Part shown: positions 9,398-18,329 of the stretch, piece after piece
Layout: the number at the start of each line of letters is the position of its first letter
Numbering within the stretch: the stretch's first letter is position 1
Origin: Kitasatospora sp. NBC_01250
Lineage (GTDB): Bacteria; Actinomycetota; Actinomycetes; Streptomycetales; Streptomycetaceae
Assembly (NCBI RefSeq): GCF_036226465.1
Contig: NZ_CP108476.1
Span: 1,054,001 to 1,118,000, forward strand
Length of the DNA: 64,000 nucleotides
Reading direction: 5' to 3'
The notes under the pieces: generated by a model
The model's database searches: none
Told to the model about the DNA's origin: nothing
Seen by the model: only the letters and a program-made list of their open reading frames with translations
Program-made: the position numbers and the translations under genes

Positions 9398-10216
9398 ATG
9401 ACCAACTCGCGCCCCACATCGGCGTTTCACGCGGCCAACGCCGACCCCGAGGTCACCGAGCGGCTGATCGCCGCGCTGGACGCCCAGGCCGCCAACCCCG
9501 GCGTGCGCGGGCTGCGCGCATGGGCGCACACGCACCTGGCCGCGCAACCCGGCGAGCGGGCGGTGGACGTCGGCTCCGGCACCGGCTCGGAGACCAGGGT
9601 GCTGGCGGCGGCGGTCGCCCCGGGCGGCGTCGCGACCGGCCTCGAACCCCACCCCGGTCTGCGCGCCGTCGCCGAGCAGCGGGCCGCCGACGCCGGCAGC
9701 CCGGCCCGGTTCCTGGACGGCGACGCACTCGCACTGCCGCTGCCCGACGCCGACCTGGACGTGGTCTGGTGCGAGCGGGTGCTGCAGCACCTGAGCGATC
9801 CGGCGCGGGCCGTCGCCGAGATCGCCCGGGCGCTGCGCCCGGGCGCCCGGGTGGCCCTGCTCGACACCGACTGGGCCACCTTCGTGCTCCACCCGGCCGC
9901 TCCGGAGGTCCGTCCCGCGCTGGCCGCCGTCACCCAGGGCACCGCCGCCACCCCCGACGCCGGACGCCAGTTGGCGGGCTGGCTGGCCGCAGCGGGCCTG
10001 ACCGTCGACGAGCTCGGCTCCGACGTCCTCGTGCACGACCCGCACTCGGTCAGCTGGCCGATCGTCCACGGACTCGGCACCGCGGCCCTCGGGCGGAACC
10101 TGATCACCGAGGAGCAGCGCGACCGCCTCTGCGCCGACCTCGCCTCCGCCGCCGAGCAGGGCGCCTTCCTCCTGTCCGTGACGATGTTCGCCGTCATCGC
10201 CCACCGCCCCCGCTGA
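9398..10216 (+). CDS. Class I SAM-dependent methyltransferase
   Basis: A 272-residue Rossmann-fold methyltransferase. Motif I VDVGSGTGSE lies near residue 55, an acidic residue of motif II in GLEPHP, and the DGDALALPLPDADLDVVW segment is typical of the Methyltransf_11 group. The C-terminal half is typical of UbiE/arsenite-type small-molecule methyltransferases, but the substrate is unknown. ATG 9398 has no strong ribosome-binding site. It stands alone, 48 nt after the XRE-NACHT gene, and converges on the LysR gene. Confidence 0.85.
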   Translation: MTNSRPTSAFHAANADPEVTERLIAALDAQAANPGVRGLRAWAHTHLAAQPGERAVDVGSGTGSETRVLAAAVAPGGVATGLEPHPGLRAVAEQRAADAGSPARFLDGDALALPLPDADLDVVWCERVLQHLSDPARAVAEIARALRPGARVALLDTDWATFVLHPAAPEVRPALAAVTQGTAATPDAGRQLAGWLAAAGLTVDELGSDVLVHDPHSVSWPIVHGLGTAALGRNLITEEQRDRLCADLASAAEQGAFLLSVTMFAVIAHRPR

Positions 10217-10238
10217 CCACCTGCGCCACCGTCAGCGG
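10210..10238. terminator. Bidirectional hairpin between convergent genes
   Basis: 8-bp perfect arms (10210-10217 and 10231-10238) with a 13-nt loop overlap the methyltransferase stop codon and face the LysR stop at 10246. Confidence 0.45.
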
Positions 10239-10245
10239 CCCGGCA

Positions 10246-11199
10246 TCAGCCGGTCGGACTCCCGGGGGTGCGCAGGGTTCGGCGGACGGCGTTGCGGAGC
10301 CAGTGGTGGGCCCGGTCGGCCGTATGGCGGGGGTGCCAGGCCATGCCGATGGTCACGGGCGGCAGTGCCAGCGGGATGTCCAGCAGGTGCAGTCCGAGGG
10401 CGACGGCGTCGCCGGTGAGCGGCGAGGGGGCGGCGCCGGGGAGTGCGGCGGGTACCAGGCAGACGAAGTCGCTGCGCGCGGCAAGGGTCATGGCGGCCAG
10501 GTGGCTGGGGACGACGATGCCGACCCGCCGCCCGAGGTCCTGCGCGGCCAAGGCGGTGTCGAGGGGGCCGGTGAACCGGCCGCGGCGGCTGACCGCGACG
10601 TGCTGGGCGGCGGCGAGCCGGGCCGGGGTCAGGGGTCCTTCGGTCAGCGGATGGCCGGGCCGTACGGCCGCCACCATCCGGAGGCTGACGAGTTCCTCGA
10701 CCCTGGTCTCGGGGTCCGCATGGTCGATGGACCCGACCTCCAGGTCGATCCGGCCGTCGCGCAGCGCGGGGCCGGCCTCCAACTCCTCGGCCCGGAGACG
10801 GAACGAGACCCCCGGCGCCTCCTGCTCGGCCAGGCGCAGCAGTCCGGGGGCCAGGGCCGCGCCGACCAGGTCGGCGGTCTGCAGGGTGAAGGTGCTGCGC
10901 AGGACGGCGGGGTCGACCCCGGTCCCGGGGCTGAGCAGCGCTCCCAGGCGCTGCACCACGGCTGCGGCCTCCTCGCGCAGCTCCTGGGCGCGCGGGGTGG
11001 GGACCATGGTCTGCCCGGCCCGGACCAGCAGCGGGTCCTGCAGGGTGCGGCGCAGGCGGGCGAGCGTGCGGCTCATGGCGGCGGGCGAGGTGTGCAGGCG
11101 GGCGGCGGCCCGGGTCACGCTGTGCTCGGCCAGCAGGGCGTCCAGCGCGATGGCGAGGTTGGCGTCGAGGGACGGATCCGGGCTGTTCACCAGCATCAT
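10246..11199 (-). CDS. LysR-family transcriptional regulator
   Basis: A 317-residue LysR-type regulator. The winged helix-turn-helix is at residues 12-70 (SVTRAAARLHTSPAAMSRTLARLR), followed by a substrate-binding-like effector domain to about 300. It is transcribed away from the NmrA-like gene at 11302; the 102-nt gap between them is a typical LysR control region, so regulation of that gene is likely. The start could be ATG 11199 or the adjacent ATG 11196. The inducer is unknown. Confidence 0.9.
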   Translation of the reverse strand: MMLVNSPDPSLDANLAIALDALLAEHSVTRAAARLHTSPAAMSRTLARLRRTLQDPLLVRAGQTMVPTPRAQELREEAAAVVQRLGALLSPGTGVDPAVLRSTFTLQTADLVGAALAPGLLRLAEQEAPGVSFRLRAEELEAGPALRDGRIDLEVGSIDHADPETRVEELVSLRMVAAVRPGHPLTEGPLTPARLAAAQHVAVSRRGRFTGPLDTALAAQDLGRRVGIVVPSHLAAMTLAARSDFVCLVPAALPGAAPSPLTGDAVALGLHLLDIPLALPPVTIGMAWHPRHTADRAHHWLRNAVRRTLRTPGSPTG

Positions 11200-11301
11200 T
11201 CCATTTCAGTCAATGATTCCGTGCTGAAGTTCCCATTGTGGCAACACCATGCTCCTTCGCAGGATGGGGGTGTACCGACCGGCACGACCTGCGAGGTTTT
11301 C
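11200..11301. promoter_or_regulatory. Divergent LysR / NmrA-like promoter region
   Basis: A 102-nt region, locally A/T-richer than its surroundings, between the divergent LysR and NmrA-like genes. Segments such as tcaatgattccgtgctga fit a T-N11-A LysR box loosely, but no single site stands out. Confidence 0.45.
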
Positions 11302-12195
11302 ATGATCGTCATTACTGCTCCCACCGGGAACATCGGCCGCCACCTGCTCTCCCGGCTCCTGGAGTCCGCCCCCGCCGCGGGCGAGGACCTGCGCGTGATC
11401 GTGCGCGACCCCGCCCGGCTTCCGGACGCGGCGCGCGGACGCGTCGAGGTGGTCGTCGGCTCGCACGGTGACGCCGAGGTCGTCGACCGGGCCTTCGAGG
11501 GTGCGGACGCCGTCTTCTGGCTCGTCCCCCCGGTCCCCGCCGCGACCCCGCAGGACGCCTACAGCGGCTTCAGCGGACCCGCCGTGAAGGCGTTCGCCGC
11601 CCACGGCGTCGGCCATGTCGTCGGCGTCTCCGCGCTCGGCCGCGGCACCCCGCTCGCCGACCGGGCCGGCCTCGTCACCGCCACCCTCGCCCTGGACGAC
11701 CTCATCGCGGAGAGCGGCGTCGCCTACCGGGCCCTGGCCAACCCGTCCTTCTTCGAGAACCTCCTGGAGGAGGCCGACTCGATCCGCGAGGAGGGCGTCT
11801 TCACCGACTCCGCCGACGCCGACCGCAGGGCTCCGCTCGTCGCCACCGCCGACATCGCGGCCGCGGCTGCCGGGCTGCTGCTGGACCGCTCGTGGACCGG
11901 CAGCGGCAGCGTCCCGGTCCTCGGCCCGCAGGACCTGTCCCCCAACGACCTGGCCCGGATCATGACCGAACAGCTCGGCCGCCCCGTGCGCTACGAACGC
12001 CAGCCGCTCGACGAGCTGCACACCACCCTCGTCGGCTACGGCCTCACCGAGGCATTCGTCCAAGGCATCGTCGACATGAAGCGGGCCAAGGACCAGGGCC
12101 TGGACACCGGCGTCGCGCGCACCCCGGGGACCGCCTCCCCCACCGGCTTCGAGCAGTGGTGCGCCCAGACCCTCAAGCCCGCCGTCCTCTCCTGA
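11302..12195 (+). CDS. NmrA-like NAD(P)-binding protein
   Basis: A 297-residue atypical short-chain dehydrogenase of the NmrA/HSCARG type. The N-terminal nucleotide-binding motif is APTGNIGRHLL (G-x2-G-x2-G spacing), and the VGVSALGRG segment marks the usual active-site strand. The family either senses NADP(H) or reduces quinones. ATG 11302 lies just after a GCGAGG sequence. Opposite LysR and 36 nt upstream of a darcynin-like gene, it probably forms a LysR-controlled pair. Confidence 0.8.
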   Translation: MIVITAPTGNIGRHLLSRLLESAPAAGEDLRVIVRDPARLPDAARGRVEVVVGSHGDAEVVDRAFEGADAVFWLVPPVPAATPQDAYSGFSGPAVKAFAAHGVGHVVGVSALGRGTPLADRAGLVTATLALDDLIAESGVAYRALANPSFFENLLEEADSIREEGVFTDSADADRRAPLVATADIAAAAAGLLLDRSWTGSGSVPVLGPQDLSPNDLARIMTEQLGRPVRYERQPLDELHTTLVGYGLTEAFVQGIVDMKRAKDQGLDTGVARTPGTASPTGFEQWCAQTLKPAVLS

Positions 12196-12231
12196 GGCCC
12201 ACCACCCGCCACCCCCTTTGGAGGAACCCTG

Positions 12232-12597
12232 ATGACCACGGCACGAACCGAACCACCGGTCACGGCATTCATGCTCGTCAAGACCACACCCGAGTGGCTC
12301 GCCCTGACCGTCGAACAACGCGTGGAGGCCTTCACCACCCAGGTGCTGCCCACGATCGAGGCCAGGACCACCGGCGTCCGGTCGCGCTTCTACGACACCG
12401 AGTTCTACTCGGCGCGGGTCACCGACGTCTGGGTGTGGGAAGCCGACGACCACCACGCCTATCGGCTCCTGATCGACGCGCTGCGTGAAACGCCGTTCTG
12501 GGACCGCTACTTCGAGGTCGTCGACCTCCTCGTCGGCACCGAGAACGGCTACGCCCGCACGTACGGCCTCGAACCCGTCGCCACCATCACCACCTGA
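12232..12597 (+). CDS. Darcynin-like small protein
   Basis: A 121-residue protein resembling the darcynin family of small alpha/beta-barrel-type proteins of unknown function. Features include the [12 protein letters not shown] opening and the [19 protein letters not shown] strand pair. ATG 12232 follows an ideal GGAGG. It is downstream of the NmrA-like gene with a 36-nt gap, so it is likely co-transcribed and under the LysR regulator. Confidence 0.7.
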   Translation: MTTARTEPPVTAFMLVKTTPEWLALTVEQRVEAFTTQVLPTIEARTTGVRSRFYDTEFYSARVTDVWVWEADDHHAYRLLIDALRETPFWDRYFEVVDLLVGTENGYARTYGLEPVATITT

Positions 12598-12623
12598 ACC
12601 ACCTGACCGGCCTGGACCACCCG

Positions 12624-12658
12624 AACCGCCCGGACCACCGCCCGGACCACCGCCCGGC
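12624..12658. repeat. Short 12-bp tandem repeat
   Basis: About three copies of a ccaccgcccgga unit lie in the 100-nt gap between the convergent darcynin-like and oxidoreductase genes. No function is evident. Confidence 0.5.
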
Positions 12659-12697
12659 CTGACGCCGTGCCGGCCGGTCCGGGCCGGTCATCGGGTC

Positions 12698-13771
12698 TCA
12701 GCCGCCCAGCTCGACCGTGCGGCCCGAGGCGGCGGAGCGGCGGGCGGCCTCCAGCACGGTGAGCACGGCCACCGCGTCCGCGGGGTCGACCGGGGCGGGC
12801 GCACCCTCGCGCAGCGCGGTGACCAGGCCGGCGTAGAACGCGGGGTAGTCACCGGGCAGCGAGGGGTGGGGCCTGGCGCCCTCCGGGGTGCCGAGCAGGC
12901 CCCAGTCCGCCTCGGGCACGGCGCCCCAGCCGGGACCGGGGCGCGACCCGGCGCGCAGCGCCGCCTCCTGCGGGTCCAGGCGCGGGGCGGTGAAGGCCGC
13001 CCGGTCACCCAGGACGCGCAGCCGCGGGCCCGGCTGCCCGGCCAGCGCGCTCATCCACAGGTGGGAGCGGACGCCGCCGGCGTGGGTCAGCGCGAGGAAG
13101 GCGTCGTCGTCCACCAGCGCGCCGGGCCGCCGGGCGTCGATCTCGGCGTACACCCCTTCGGCCGGGCCGAAGAGCCGCAGTGCCTGGTCGACCAGGTGGC
13201 TGCCCAGGTCGTGCAGGATGCCGCCGGCCCACGCGGGGTCGGGGCTCTCCCGCCACCCGGGGGCGGGCGCCGGGCGCCAGCGCTCGAAGCGGGACTCGAA
13301 GCGGTGCACCGTCCCGAGCGCCCCCTGGGCCAGCAGGTCCTGGAGCGTGCGGAAGTCGGCGTCCCAGCGGCGGTTCTGGAAGACCGTCAGCAGCAGGCCC
13401 AGCTCCCGGGCCAGCTCGACCAGGTCGCGCGCCTGCGCGGCGGTCGCGGCGAGCGGCTTGTCGACCACCACGGGCAGACCGGCCGCCAGCGCGGCGCGGG
13501 CCACCGGCACGTGGGTGTGGTTGGGGGAGGCGATCACCACCAGGTCCAGGTCCGCCGGGTCGGCGAGCAGCTGCCCGGTGTCGGCGACCACCTTGACGCC
13601 CGGGTGGTCGCGCAGCGCCTCGGCCCGGCGTCCGGGGTCGGCGGTGACGATGCTGTGCAGCCGCAGGCCGGGCGTGGTGGCGATGAGCGGGGCATGGAAG
13701 GCGCGTCCGGCCAGGCCGTAGCCGACCAGGGCGACGCGCAACGGGGTGCTGGTTTCGGTGGGGGTACCCAT
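12698..13771 (-). CDS. Gfo/Idh/MocA-family oxidoreductase
   Basis: A 357-residue NAD(P)-dependent sugar or inositol-type dehydrogenase. The Rossmann motif GYGLAGRAFH is near residue 16, and the VDKPLAAT motif carries the conserved EKP-like lysine (here DKP) near residue 110. A C-terminal alpha/beta domain contains a GGILHDLGSHLVDQ histidine motif. It is divergent from a ROK regulator, a pairing usual for sugar catabolism. The substrate is not known. Confidence 0.88.
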   Translation of the reverse strand: MGTPTETSTPLRVALVGYGLAGRAFHAPLIATTPGLRLHSIVTADPGRRAEALRDHPGVKVVADTGQLLADPADLDLVVIASPNHTHVPVARAALAAGLPVVVDKPLAATAAQARDLVELARELGLLLTVFQNRRWDADFRTLQDLLAQGALGTVHRFESRFERWRPAPAPGWRESPDPAWAGGILHDLGSHLVDQALRLFGPAEGVYAEIDARRPGALVDDDAFLALTHAGGVRSHLWMSALAGQPGPRLRVLGDRAAFTAPRLDPQEAALRAGSRPGPGWGAVPEADWGLLGTPEGARPHPSLPGDYPAFYAGLVTALREGAPAPVDPADAVAVLTVLEAARRSAASGRTVELGG

Positions 13772-13852
13772 GGGGACCAGTTAAGCAACACTGTTTCCTA
13801 AGTGCAACGGACGCCGGCCGAGCACCCCGGACCCGGCCGCAGAATGGTCCCC
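13772..13852. promoter_or_regulatory. Divergent oxidoreductase / ROK control region
   Basis: An 81-nt gap holding an A/T-rich core, gttaagcaacactgtttcct, in GC-rich surroundings. This is a likely promoter/operator for both genes and a candidate ROK site. Confidence 0.45.
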
Positions 13853-14935
13853 ATGGACACACCGCACGCCGGCAGCAACCTGACCGGGCTCCGCGACCAC
13901 AACACCGCGCTGGTCCTGAGCCTGCTGCGGGCCGCCCCGCAGGGCAGCAGCCGGGTGGAGCTGGCAGCCGGGACCGGCCTCACCCCGCAGGCGATCGGCA
14001 AGATCGTGGCCCGCCTGCTGGCCGCCGCGCTGGTCGAGGAGGACGGGCGCGGCGCCTCCACCGGCGGCAAGCCGCGCACGCTGCTGCGGCTGCGCCCGGC
14101 GGCCGGCTTCGCGGTCGGCGTCGAGCTGGACCGCCACCGGACCACCGTGCTGCTGGTCGACCTGTGCGGCGGGATCCGGCACCGCGCCACCGCGCCCACC
14201 GGCCTGGCGGACGCGCCGCCGCGGCAGACCGTCGAGCTGATCGCCGCCCTGGTGCGCGAGGTCGCCGCGACGGCCCCGGCCGGCGCGGACCTGCTCGGCG
14301 TCGGCGTCGGCTGCCGGGGCCCGCTCGACCACGCGCACGGCGTGCTGCACCGCCCGGCCGGCCTCGCATCCTGGGACCGCTTCCCGCTGCGGGAGGCGCT
14401 CGCCGAGCAGTTGGCCCCCTGGCCGGTGCGGCTGGACAAGGACACCAACACCGCCGCGCTGGCCTGCGCCGGGCCCGGCCACACCGCCTACCTGCACTTC
14501 GGCGACGGCCTGGGCGCGGCCCTGCTGCTGAACGGGGCGCTGCACCGCGGCGCCCGGACCAACGCGGGCGAGTTCGGCCACCAGGTGGTGCAGCTCGACG
14601 GCCCGCCCTGCAGCTGCGGCTCGCGCGGCTGCCTGGAGGCGCTCTGTCTGGCGGCCGTGGCCACCGGCGACCACCGGGCGGCGGCCCGGCTGCTGGCGGT
14701 GGGTGCGGCCAACCTCGTGCAACTGCTCGACGTCGACCGGGTGCTGCTCGGCGGACCGGTCGTCTTCGCCCACCCCGAGCTGTACCCGGCAGAGATCGCC
14801 GACGGGCTGGCGGCGCGGCTGCCGGACCGGGAGTGGCAGCAGGTGCCGGTCTCGCTCACCCCCGCCGGCCCGGCCGCCGTGGCACTCGGGGCCGCCGAGC
14901 TCGCGCTCGGCCCGCTCTTCGGGCGCCGCGACTGA
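13853..14935 (+). CDS. ROK-family sugar repressor/kinase-like regulator
   Basis: A 360-residue ROK protein. An N-terminal winged helix (SRVELAAGTGLTPQAIGKIVARL) precedes an ASKHA-fold sugar-sensing domain, with the zinc motif CSCGSRGCLE near residue 255 that defines the family. HTH-bearing ROK proteins repress sugar genes and are released by sugars. ATG 13853 was preferred; ATG 13844 is also in frame, and neither has a clear ribosome-binding site. Neighbours are a Gfo/Idh oxidoreductase (divergent) and a sugar porter downstream, both plausible targets. Confidence 0.88.
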   Translation: MDTPHAGSNLTGLRDHNTALVLSLLRAAPQGSSRVELAAGTGLTPQAIGKIVARLLAAALVEEDGRGASTGGKPRTLLRLRPAAGFAVGVELDRHRTTVLLVDLCGGIRHRATAPTGLADAPPRQTVELIAALVREVAATAPAGADLLGVGVGCRGPLDHAHGVLHRPAGLASWDRFPLREALAEQLAPWPVRLDKDTNTAALACAGPGHTAYLHFGDGLGAALLLNGALHRGARTNAGEFGHQVVQLDGPPCSCGSRGCLEALCLAAVATGDHRAAARLLAVGAANLVQLLDVDRVLLGGPVVFAHPELYPAEIADGLAARLPDREWQQVPVSLTPAGPAAVALGAAELALGPLFGRRD

Positions 14936-15163
14936 GGCCACCCGCCGTGCTCCAATCGACAGCCGACTTCAGCGCTGAACTGTCATGCCCACATCAGTTC
15001 AATTCTTGATGAAACTTACCCAGAGCCGACCCCGGCTCGAGCCGGGAATGTCGGCAGTTATGCTCTAGTTCTCAAAGTCGAACTGGACAATGGCGTCCCA
15101 GTCAGATTCATTACCTGAACGCCAGAAGTCCTGTCACGTTCCCCAGGGACAAGGAGCGTTCAG
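14936..15163. promoter_or_regulatory. Control region upstream of the sugar porter
   Basis: A 228-nt gap, much A/T-richer than its surroundings. It contains the palindrome ttcagcgctgaa (14968-14979), a 16-bp palindrome cccggctcgagccggg (15031-15046), several agttca/tgaact half-site words, and a -10-like tatgct near 15060. It is a candidate operator region, possibly for the adjacent ROK repressor. Confidence 0.5.
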
Positions 15164-16582
15164 GTGACCAGCACCGCCCAAGCGCCGCAGGTCCGCAGGC
15201 CAGGAGCCTCGGACAATCTCGGACACGTCATCTTCATCACGGCCGCCGCGGCAATGGGCGGGTTCCTCTTCGGCTACGACAGCTCCGTGATCAACGGCGC
15301 CGTCGCCGCGATCCGGGACAAGTACCACGTCGGCTCGGGCGCCCTCGCCCAGGTGGTGGCCATCGCCCTGATCGGCAGCGCGATCGGCGCGGCGCTGGGC
15401 GGCCGGCTGGCCGACCGCCTGGGCCGGATCCGGGTGATGCAGATAGCCGCCGCCCTCTTCACGGTCAGCGCGGTCGGCTCGGCGCTCCCGTTCTCGCTCT
15501 GGGACCTCGCCCTGTGGCGGGTGCTGGGCGGCATCGGCATCGGCATGGCCTCGGTGATCGGCCCCGCCTACATCGCCGAGGTGGCACCGCCCGCCTACCG
15601 CGGCCGGCTCGGCTCCTTCCAGCAGGCGGCGATCGTGATCGGCATCGCCGTCTCGCAGCTCGCCAACTACGGCATCCTGCAGGCCGCCGGCGGCAACCAG
15701 CGCGGCCACGTGCTGGGCCTGGAGGCCTGGCAGCTGATGCTCGGCGTCATGGTGCTGCCCGCCGCGCTCTACGGGCTGCTCTCCTTCGCGATCCCGGAGT
15801 CGCCCCGGTTCCTGATCTCGACCGGCCGGATCGACCGCGCCAAGGCCGTCATCGCCGAGGTGGAGGGCGCCGGCGCCGACCTGGACGCCCGGGTGGCCGA
15901 GATCGAGCACGCCATGCGCAGCGAGCACCGCTCCACCTTCAAGGACCTGCTCGGCGGGCGCTTCGGCCTGCTGCCGATCGTCTGGGTCGGCATCGGCCTG
16001 TCGGTCTTCCAGCAGCTGGTGGGCATCAACGTCGCCTTCTACTACTCCTCGACGCTGTGGCAGTCGGTGGGCATCGACCCCAGCTCCTCGTTCCTCTACT
16101 CCTTCACCACCTCGATCATCAACATCATCGGCACGGTGGTCGCGATGGTCTTCGTCGACCGGGTCGGCCGCAAGCCGCTCGCGGTGGTCGGTTCGGTCGG
16201 CATGGCGCTCGCGCTGGCCCTGGAGACCTGGGCCTTCTCCGCCCGCACCGGCGCCGACCACGCCCTGCCGCACGGCCAGGGGATGCTGGCGCTGATCGCC
16301 GCCCACGCGTTCGTCTTCTTCTTCGCGCTCTCCTGGGGCGTGGTGGTCTGGGTCATGCTCGGCGAGATGTTCCCCAACCGGATCCGCGCGGCTGCGCTCG
16401 GTGTGGCCGCCGCCGCCCAGTGGGTCGCCAACTGGCTGATCACGGTGACCTTCCCGACGCTCTCCGGCTGGAACCTCTCCGGCACCTACGTGATCTACGC
16501 GGTGTTCGCGGTGCTCTCGGTCCCGTTCGTGCTCAAGTTCGTCCGGGAGACCAAGGGCAAGTCCCTGGAGGAGATGGGCTGA
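15164..16582 (+). CDS. Sugar-porter family MFS transporter
   Basis: A 472-residue, 12-helix major facilitator of the sugar porter family. Signatures are GYDSSVINGA in helix 1, GRLADRLGRIR in the first loop, PESPRFLI at the middle loop, QQLVGINVAFYYSS in helix 7 and VDRVGRKPL in the second repeat. It takes up a monosaccharide by cation symport or facilitation. GTG 15164 has AAGGAG upstream. The preceding ROK gene suggests sugar-responsive control. The exact sugar is unknown. Confidence 0.92.
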   Translation: MTSTAQAPQVRRPGASDNLGHVIFITAAAAMGGFLFGYDSSVINGAVAAIRDKYHVGSGALAQVVAIALIGSAIGAALGGRLADRLGRIRVMQIAAALFTVSAVGSALPFSLWDLALWRVLGGIGIGMASVIGPAYIAEVAPPAYRGRLGSFQQAAIVIGIAVSQLANYGILQAAGGNQRGHVLGLEAWQLMLGVMVLPAALYGLLSFAIPESPRFLISTGRIDRAKAVIAEVEGAGADLDARVAEIEHAMRSEHRSTFKDLLGGRFGLLPIVWVGIGLSVFQQLVGINVAFYYSSTLWQSVGIDPSSSFLYSFTTSIINIIGTVVAMVFVDRVGRKPLAVVGSVGMALALALETWAFSARTGADHALPHGQGMLALIAAHAFVFFFALSWGVVVWVMLGEMFPNRIRAAALGVAAAAQWVANWLITVTFPTLSGWNLSGTYVIYAVFAVLSVPFVLKFVRETKGKSLEEMG

Positions 16583-16606
16583 TCGCCCCTCCGTCCGCCG
16601 GCCACC

Positions 16607-16644
16607 GGCCCGCCCCGGTGCCGCTCACGGCACCGGGGCGGGCC
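16607..16644. terminator. Strong bidirectional terminator
   Basis: Perfect 17-bp arms (16607-16623 and 16628-16644) with a 4-nt loop lie between the convergent sugar porter and GNAT genes. Confidence 0.85.
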
Positions 16645-16649
16645 GGCGT

Positions 16650-17126
16650 TCACCCGACGGCCCGGCGGTAGACCTGCCGCGAACCGCCCTCCGGGCCCGG
16701 GTCGGTGGGCTCGCCGGCCGTGAAGCCGAGGCGCTCGTAGAAGACCCGCGCCCCGCTGGCGACGGCGCCCGGATGGTCGGCGCCGAAGGTGACGACCTCC
16801 AGGCTGCCCGGCCCCCGCACGAACCGCCGGGTCGCCGCCGCCATCAGCGCCCGGCCGACGCCCGTCCCGCGCGCCCGCTGCGAGACCACCAGCCAGTGCA
16901 CGTGGTAGGTCGGCGCCTCGGCCCCGAACAGCAGCCCGCCCAGGAGAGGCCCTGGCAGCTCCGGCCCCGTGCCGACGGCGACCAGTGCCGTCGCGCTCCG
17001 GATCTGCCGCTCCACGGCGCGGTGGAAGCCGGGCTCCGCCACCATCGGGCCGAACCAGTGCTCGACCTCGGCGGCCAGGCCGAGGAAGCCGTCGACGTCC
17101 TGCTCGCGCGCGAGTCTGATGATCAT
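16650..17126 (-). CDS. GNAT-family N-acetyltransferase
   Basis: A 158-residue GNAT protein. The acetyl-CoA binding motif QRARGTGVGRALM lies near residue 88, and the late YERLGF motif is also typical. The substrate is unknown. It is 43 nt downstream of galU on the same strand, so it may be read through from that gene. Confidence 0.88.
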   Translation of the reverse strand: MIIRLAREQDVDGFLGLAAEVEHWFGPMVAEPGFHRAVERQIRSATALVAVGTGPELPGPLLGGLLFGAEAPTYHVHWLVVSQRARGTGVGRALMAAATRRFVRGPGSLEVVTFGADHPGAVASGARVFYERLGFTAGEPTDPGPEGGSRQVYRRAVG

Positions 17127-17169
17127 TCGGGCAGTCTGGCAGACCAGGCGCCCGCCCCTGGGCCGTGGC

Positions 17170-18057
17170 CTACTCGGCGGCGGGCACCAGCTTGCGCAGC
17201 GCGGGGCCGTACTCGGGGTGCGCGAGGCCGAAGGCGACCTGGGCGCTGATGTAGGCGAGCGGGTTGCCGGTGTCGTACCAGGTCCCGTCGATCACCTGGC
17301 CGTACACCGCCCGGCCCGCCGCGTAGCGGTTGATCGCGTCGGTCAGGTAGATCTCGCCCACCGGGTTCTCGTGCCAGCGCCGGGTGGCCTCGCGCAGCTC
17401 GTCCACGATGCCCGGGGTGATCACGTAGCCGCCGATCGCGGCGTAGGCGGACGGCGCCTGGTCCGGCTTCGGCTTCTCGACCAGACCGGTGATCCGCAGC
17501 GAGCCCTCGCCGAGGTCCTCCTTCACCACGGGCACGCCGTAGCGGTGGGAGTCGACGGGATCCATCGGCATCAGCGCGAGCACCGGCGCGTTCGTCTTCT
17601 CGTACGCCGTGATGAGCTGCTGGGCGCGCGGGACCTCGGAGACGAAGACGTCGTCGGGCCAGATCACCAGGGCGGCCTCGTCGAGGTGGCGGTAGGCGTT
17701 CAGGACCGGGGTCCCGTTGCCGTACGGGCCGTGCTGGTCGAGGTAGGTGATGTGACCGAGCCGGGACAGCTCACCGATCTCGCGCACCGCCTCGGCGTAC
17801 CCGTCCTTGCCGTCCGCCCGGAGCTGGGCGACCAGCGCGGGGTTGGGCCGGAAGTGCTCCTGGATCATGCTCTTGCCGCCGGAGATCACGATGGTGATGT
17901 CGGTGATCCCGGACTCGATCACCTCGCGCACGGTGTGCTCGATCACCGGCCGGTCACCGACGATCAGCATCTCCTTCGGGACCGCCTTGGTGGCCGGCAG
18001 CAGCCGGGAACCGAGGCCCGCGGCGGGGATGATGGCGCGACGGATGGTGCTGGGCAT
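17170..18057 (-). CDS. galU: UTP-glucose-1-phosphate uridylyltransferase
   Basis: A 295-residue enzyme making UDP-glucose from UTP and glucose-1-phosphate for cell-envelope polysaccharides and glycosylation. The nucleotidyltransferase signature AAGLGSRLLPATKAVPKEML is at residues 12-31. VEKPKPDQAPS and the DVFVSE metal-binding region are also present, and the length matches the family. ATG 18057 opens the frame. It is divergent from the SDR gene at 18330. Confidence 0.93.
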   Translation of the reverse strand: MPSTIRRAIIPAAGLGSRLLPATKAVPKEMLIVGDRPVIEHTVREVIESGITDITIVISGGKSMIQEHFRPNPALVAQLRADGKDGYAEAVREIGELSRLGHITYLDQHGPYGNGTPVLNAYRHLDEAALVIWPDDVFVSEVPRAQQLITAYEKTNAPVLALMPMDPVDSHRYGVPVVKEDLGEGSLRITGLVEKPKPDQAPSAYAAIGGYVITPGIVDELREATRRWHENPVGEIYLTDAINRYAAGRAVYGQVIDGTWYDTGNPLAYISAQVAFGLAHPEYGPALRKLVPAAE

Positions 18058-18246
18058 GGGCTGCTCGCTTTCGTCTCACTCCACGTCTCACGCGCTGGTG
18101 CGAGCCCAGCGTGCCACGGCGGGCGGCCGGGCCCCCAATGACCGACTTCCCGTCACCAACGGTCCACGTCAGGGCAGTCGGGCGGACCCCTTGAGGCACG
18201 CGCCGCCCGGAGTGACGCTGCTCACACGCACCACCATGGCGCGGGA

Positions 18247-18273
18247 TGTCACACCTGCGGCAGCTCCGTTGTC
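18247..18273 (+). promoter_or_regulatory. ECF41-like promoter (TGTCACA-N16-TGTC)
   Basis: TGTCACA at 18247-18253 is followed after 16 nt by TGTC at 18270-18273. The published ECF41 sigma consensus is TGTCACA-N16-CGTC. The downstream gene is an NAD(P)-binding epimerase-type protein, a typical ECF41 target class. One -10 base differs, and no ECF41 sigma gene is in the window. Confidence 0.5.
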
Positions 18274-18329
18274 CTCCTCGGCGAGGACGTTCCGTGGTGG
18301 AGCGTCCCGCGAGGAGAGGACCGGAAGCG

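Noticed and set aside
6767..10204. Open frame of 1145 codons on the minus strand
   Set aside because: It lies opposite the XRE-NACHT and methyltransferase genes, has a Gly/Arg/Gln-rich composition without domains, and is a by-product of very high GC content.
8287..11301. Long plus-strand frame running into the NmrA-like gene
   Set aside because: The upstream part is out of frame with the XRE-NACHT and methyltransferase genes and is Arg/Pro/Ala-rich; only the part from 11302 is a real gene.
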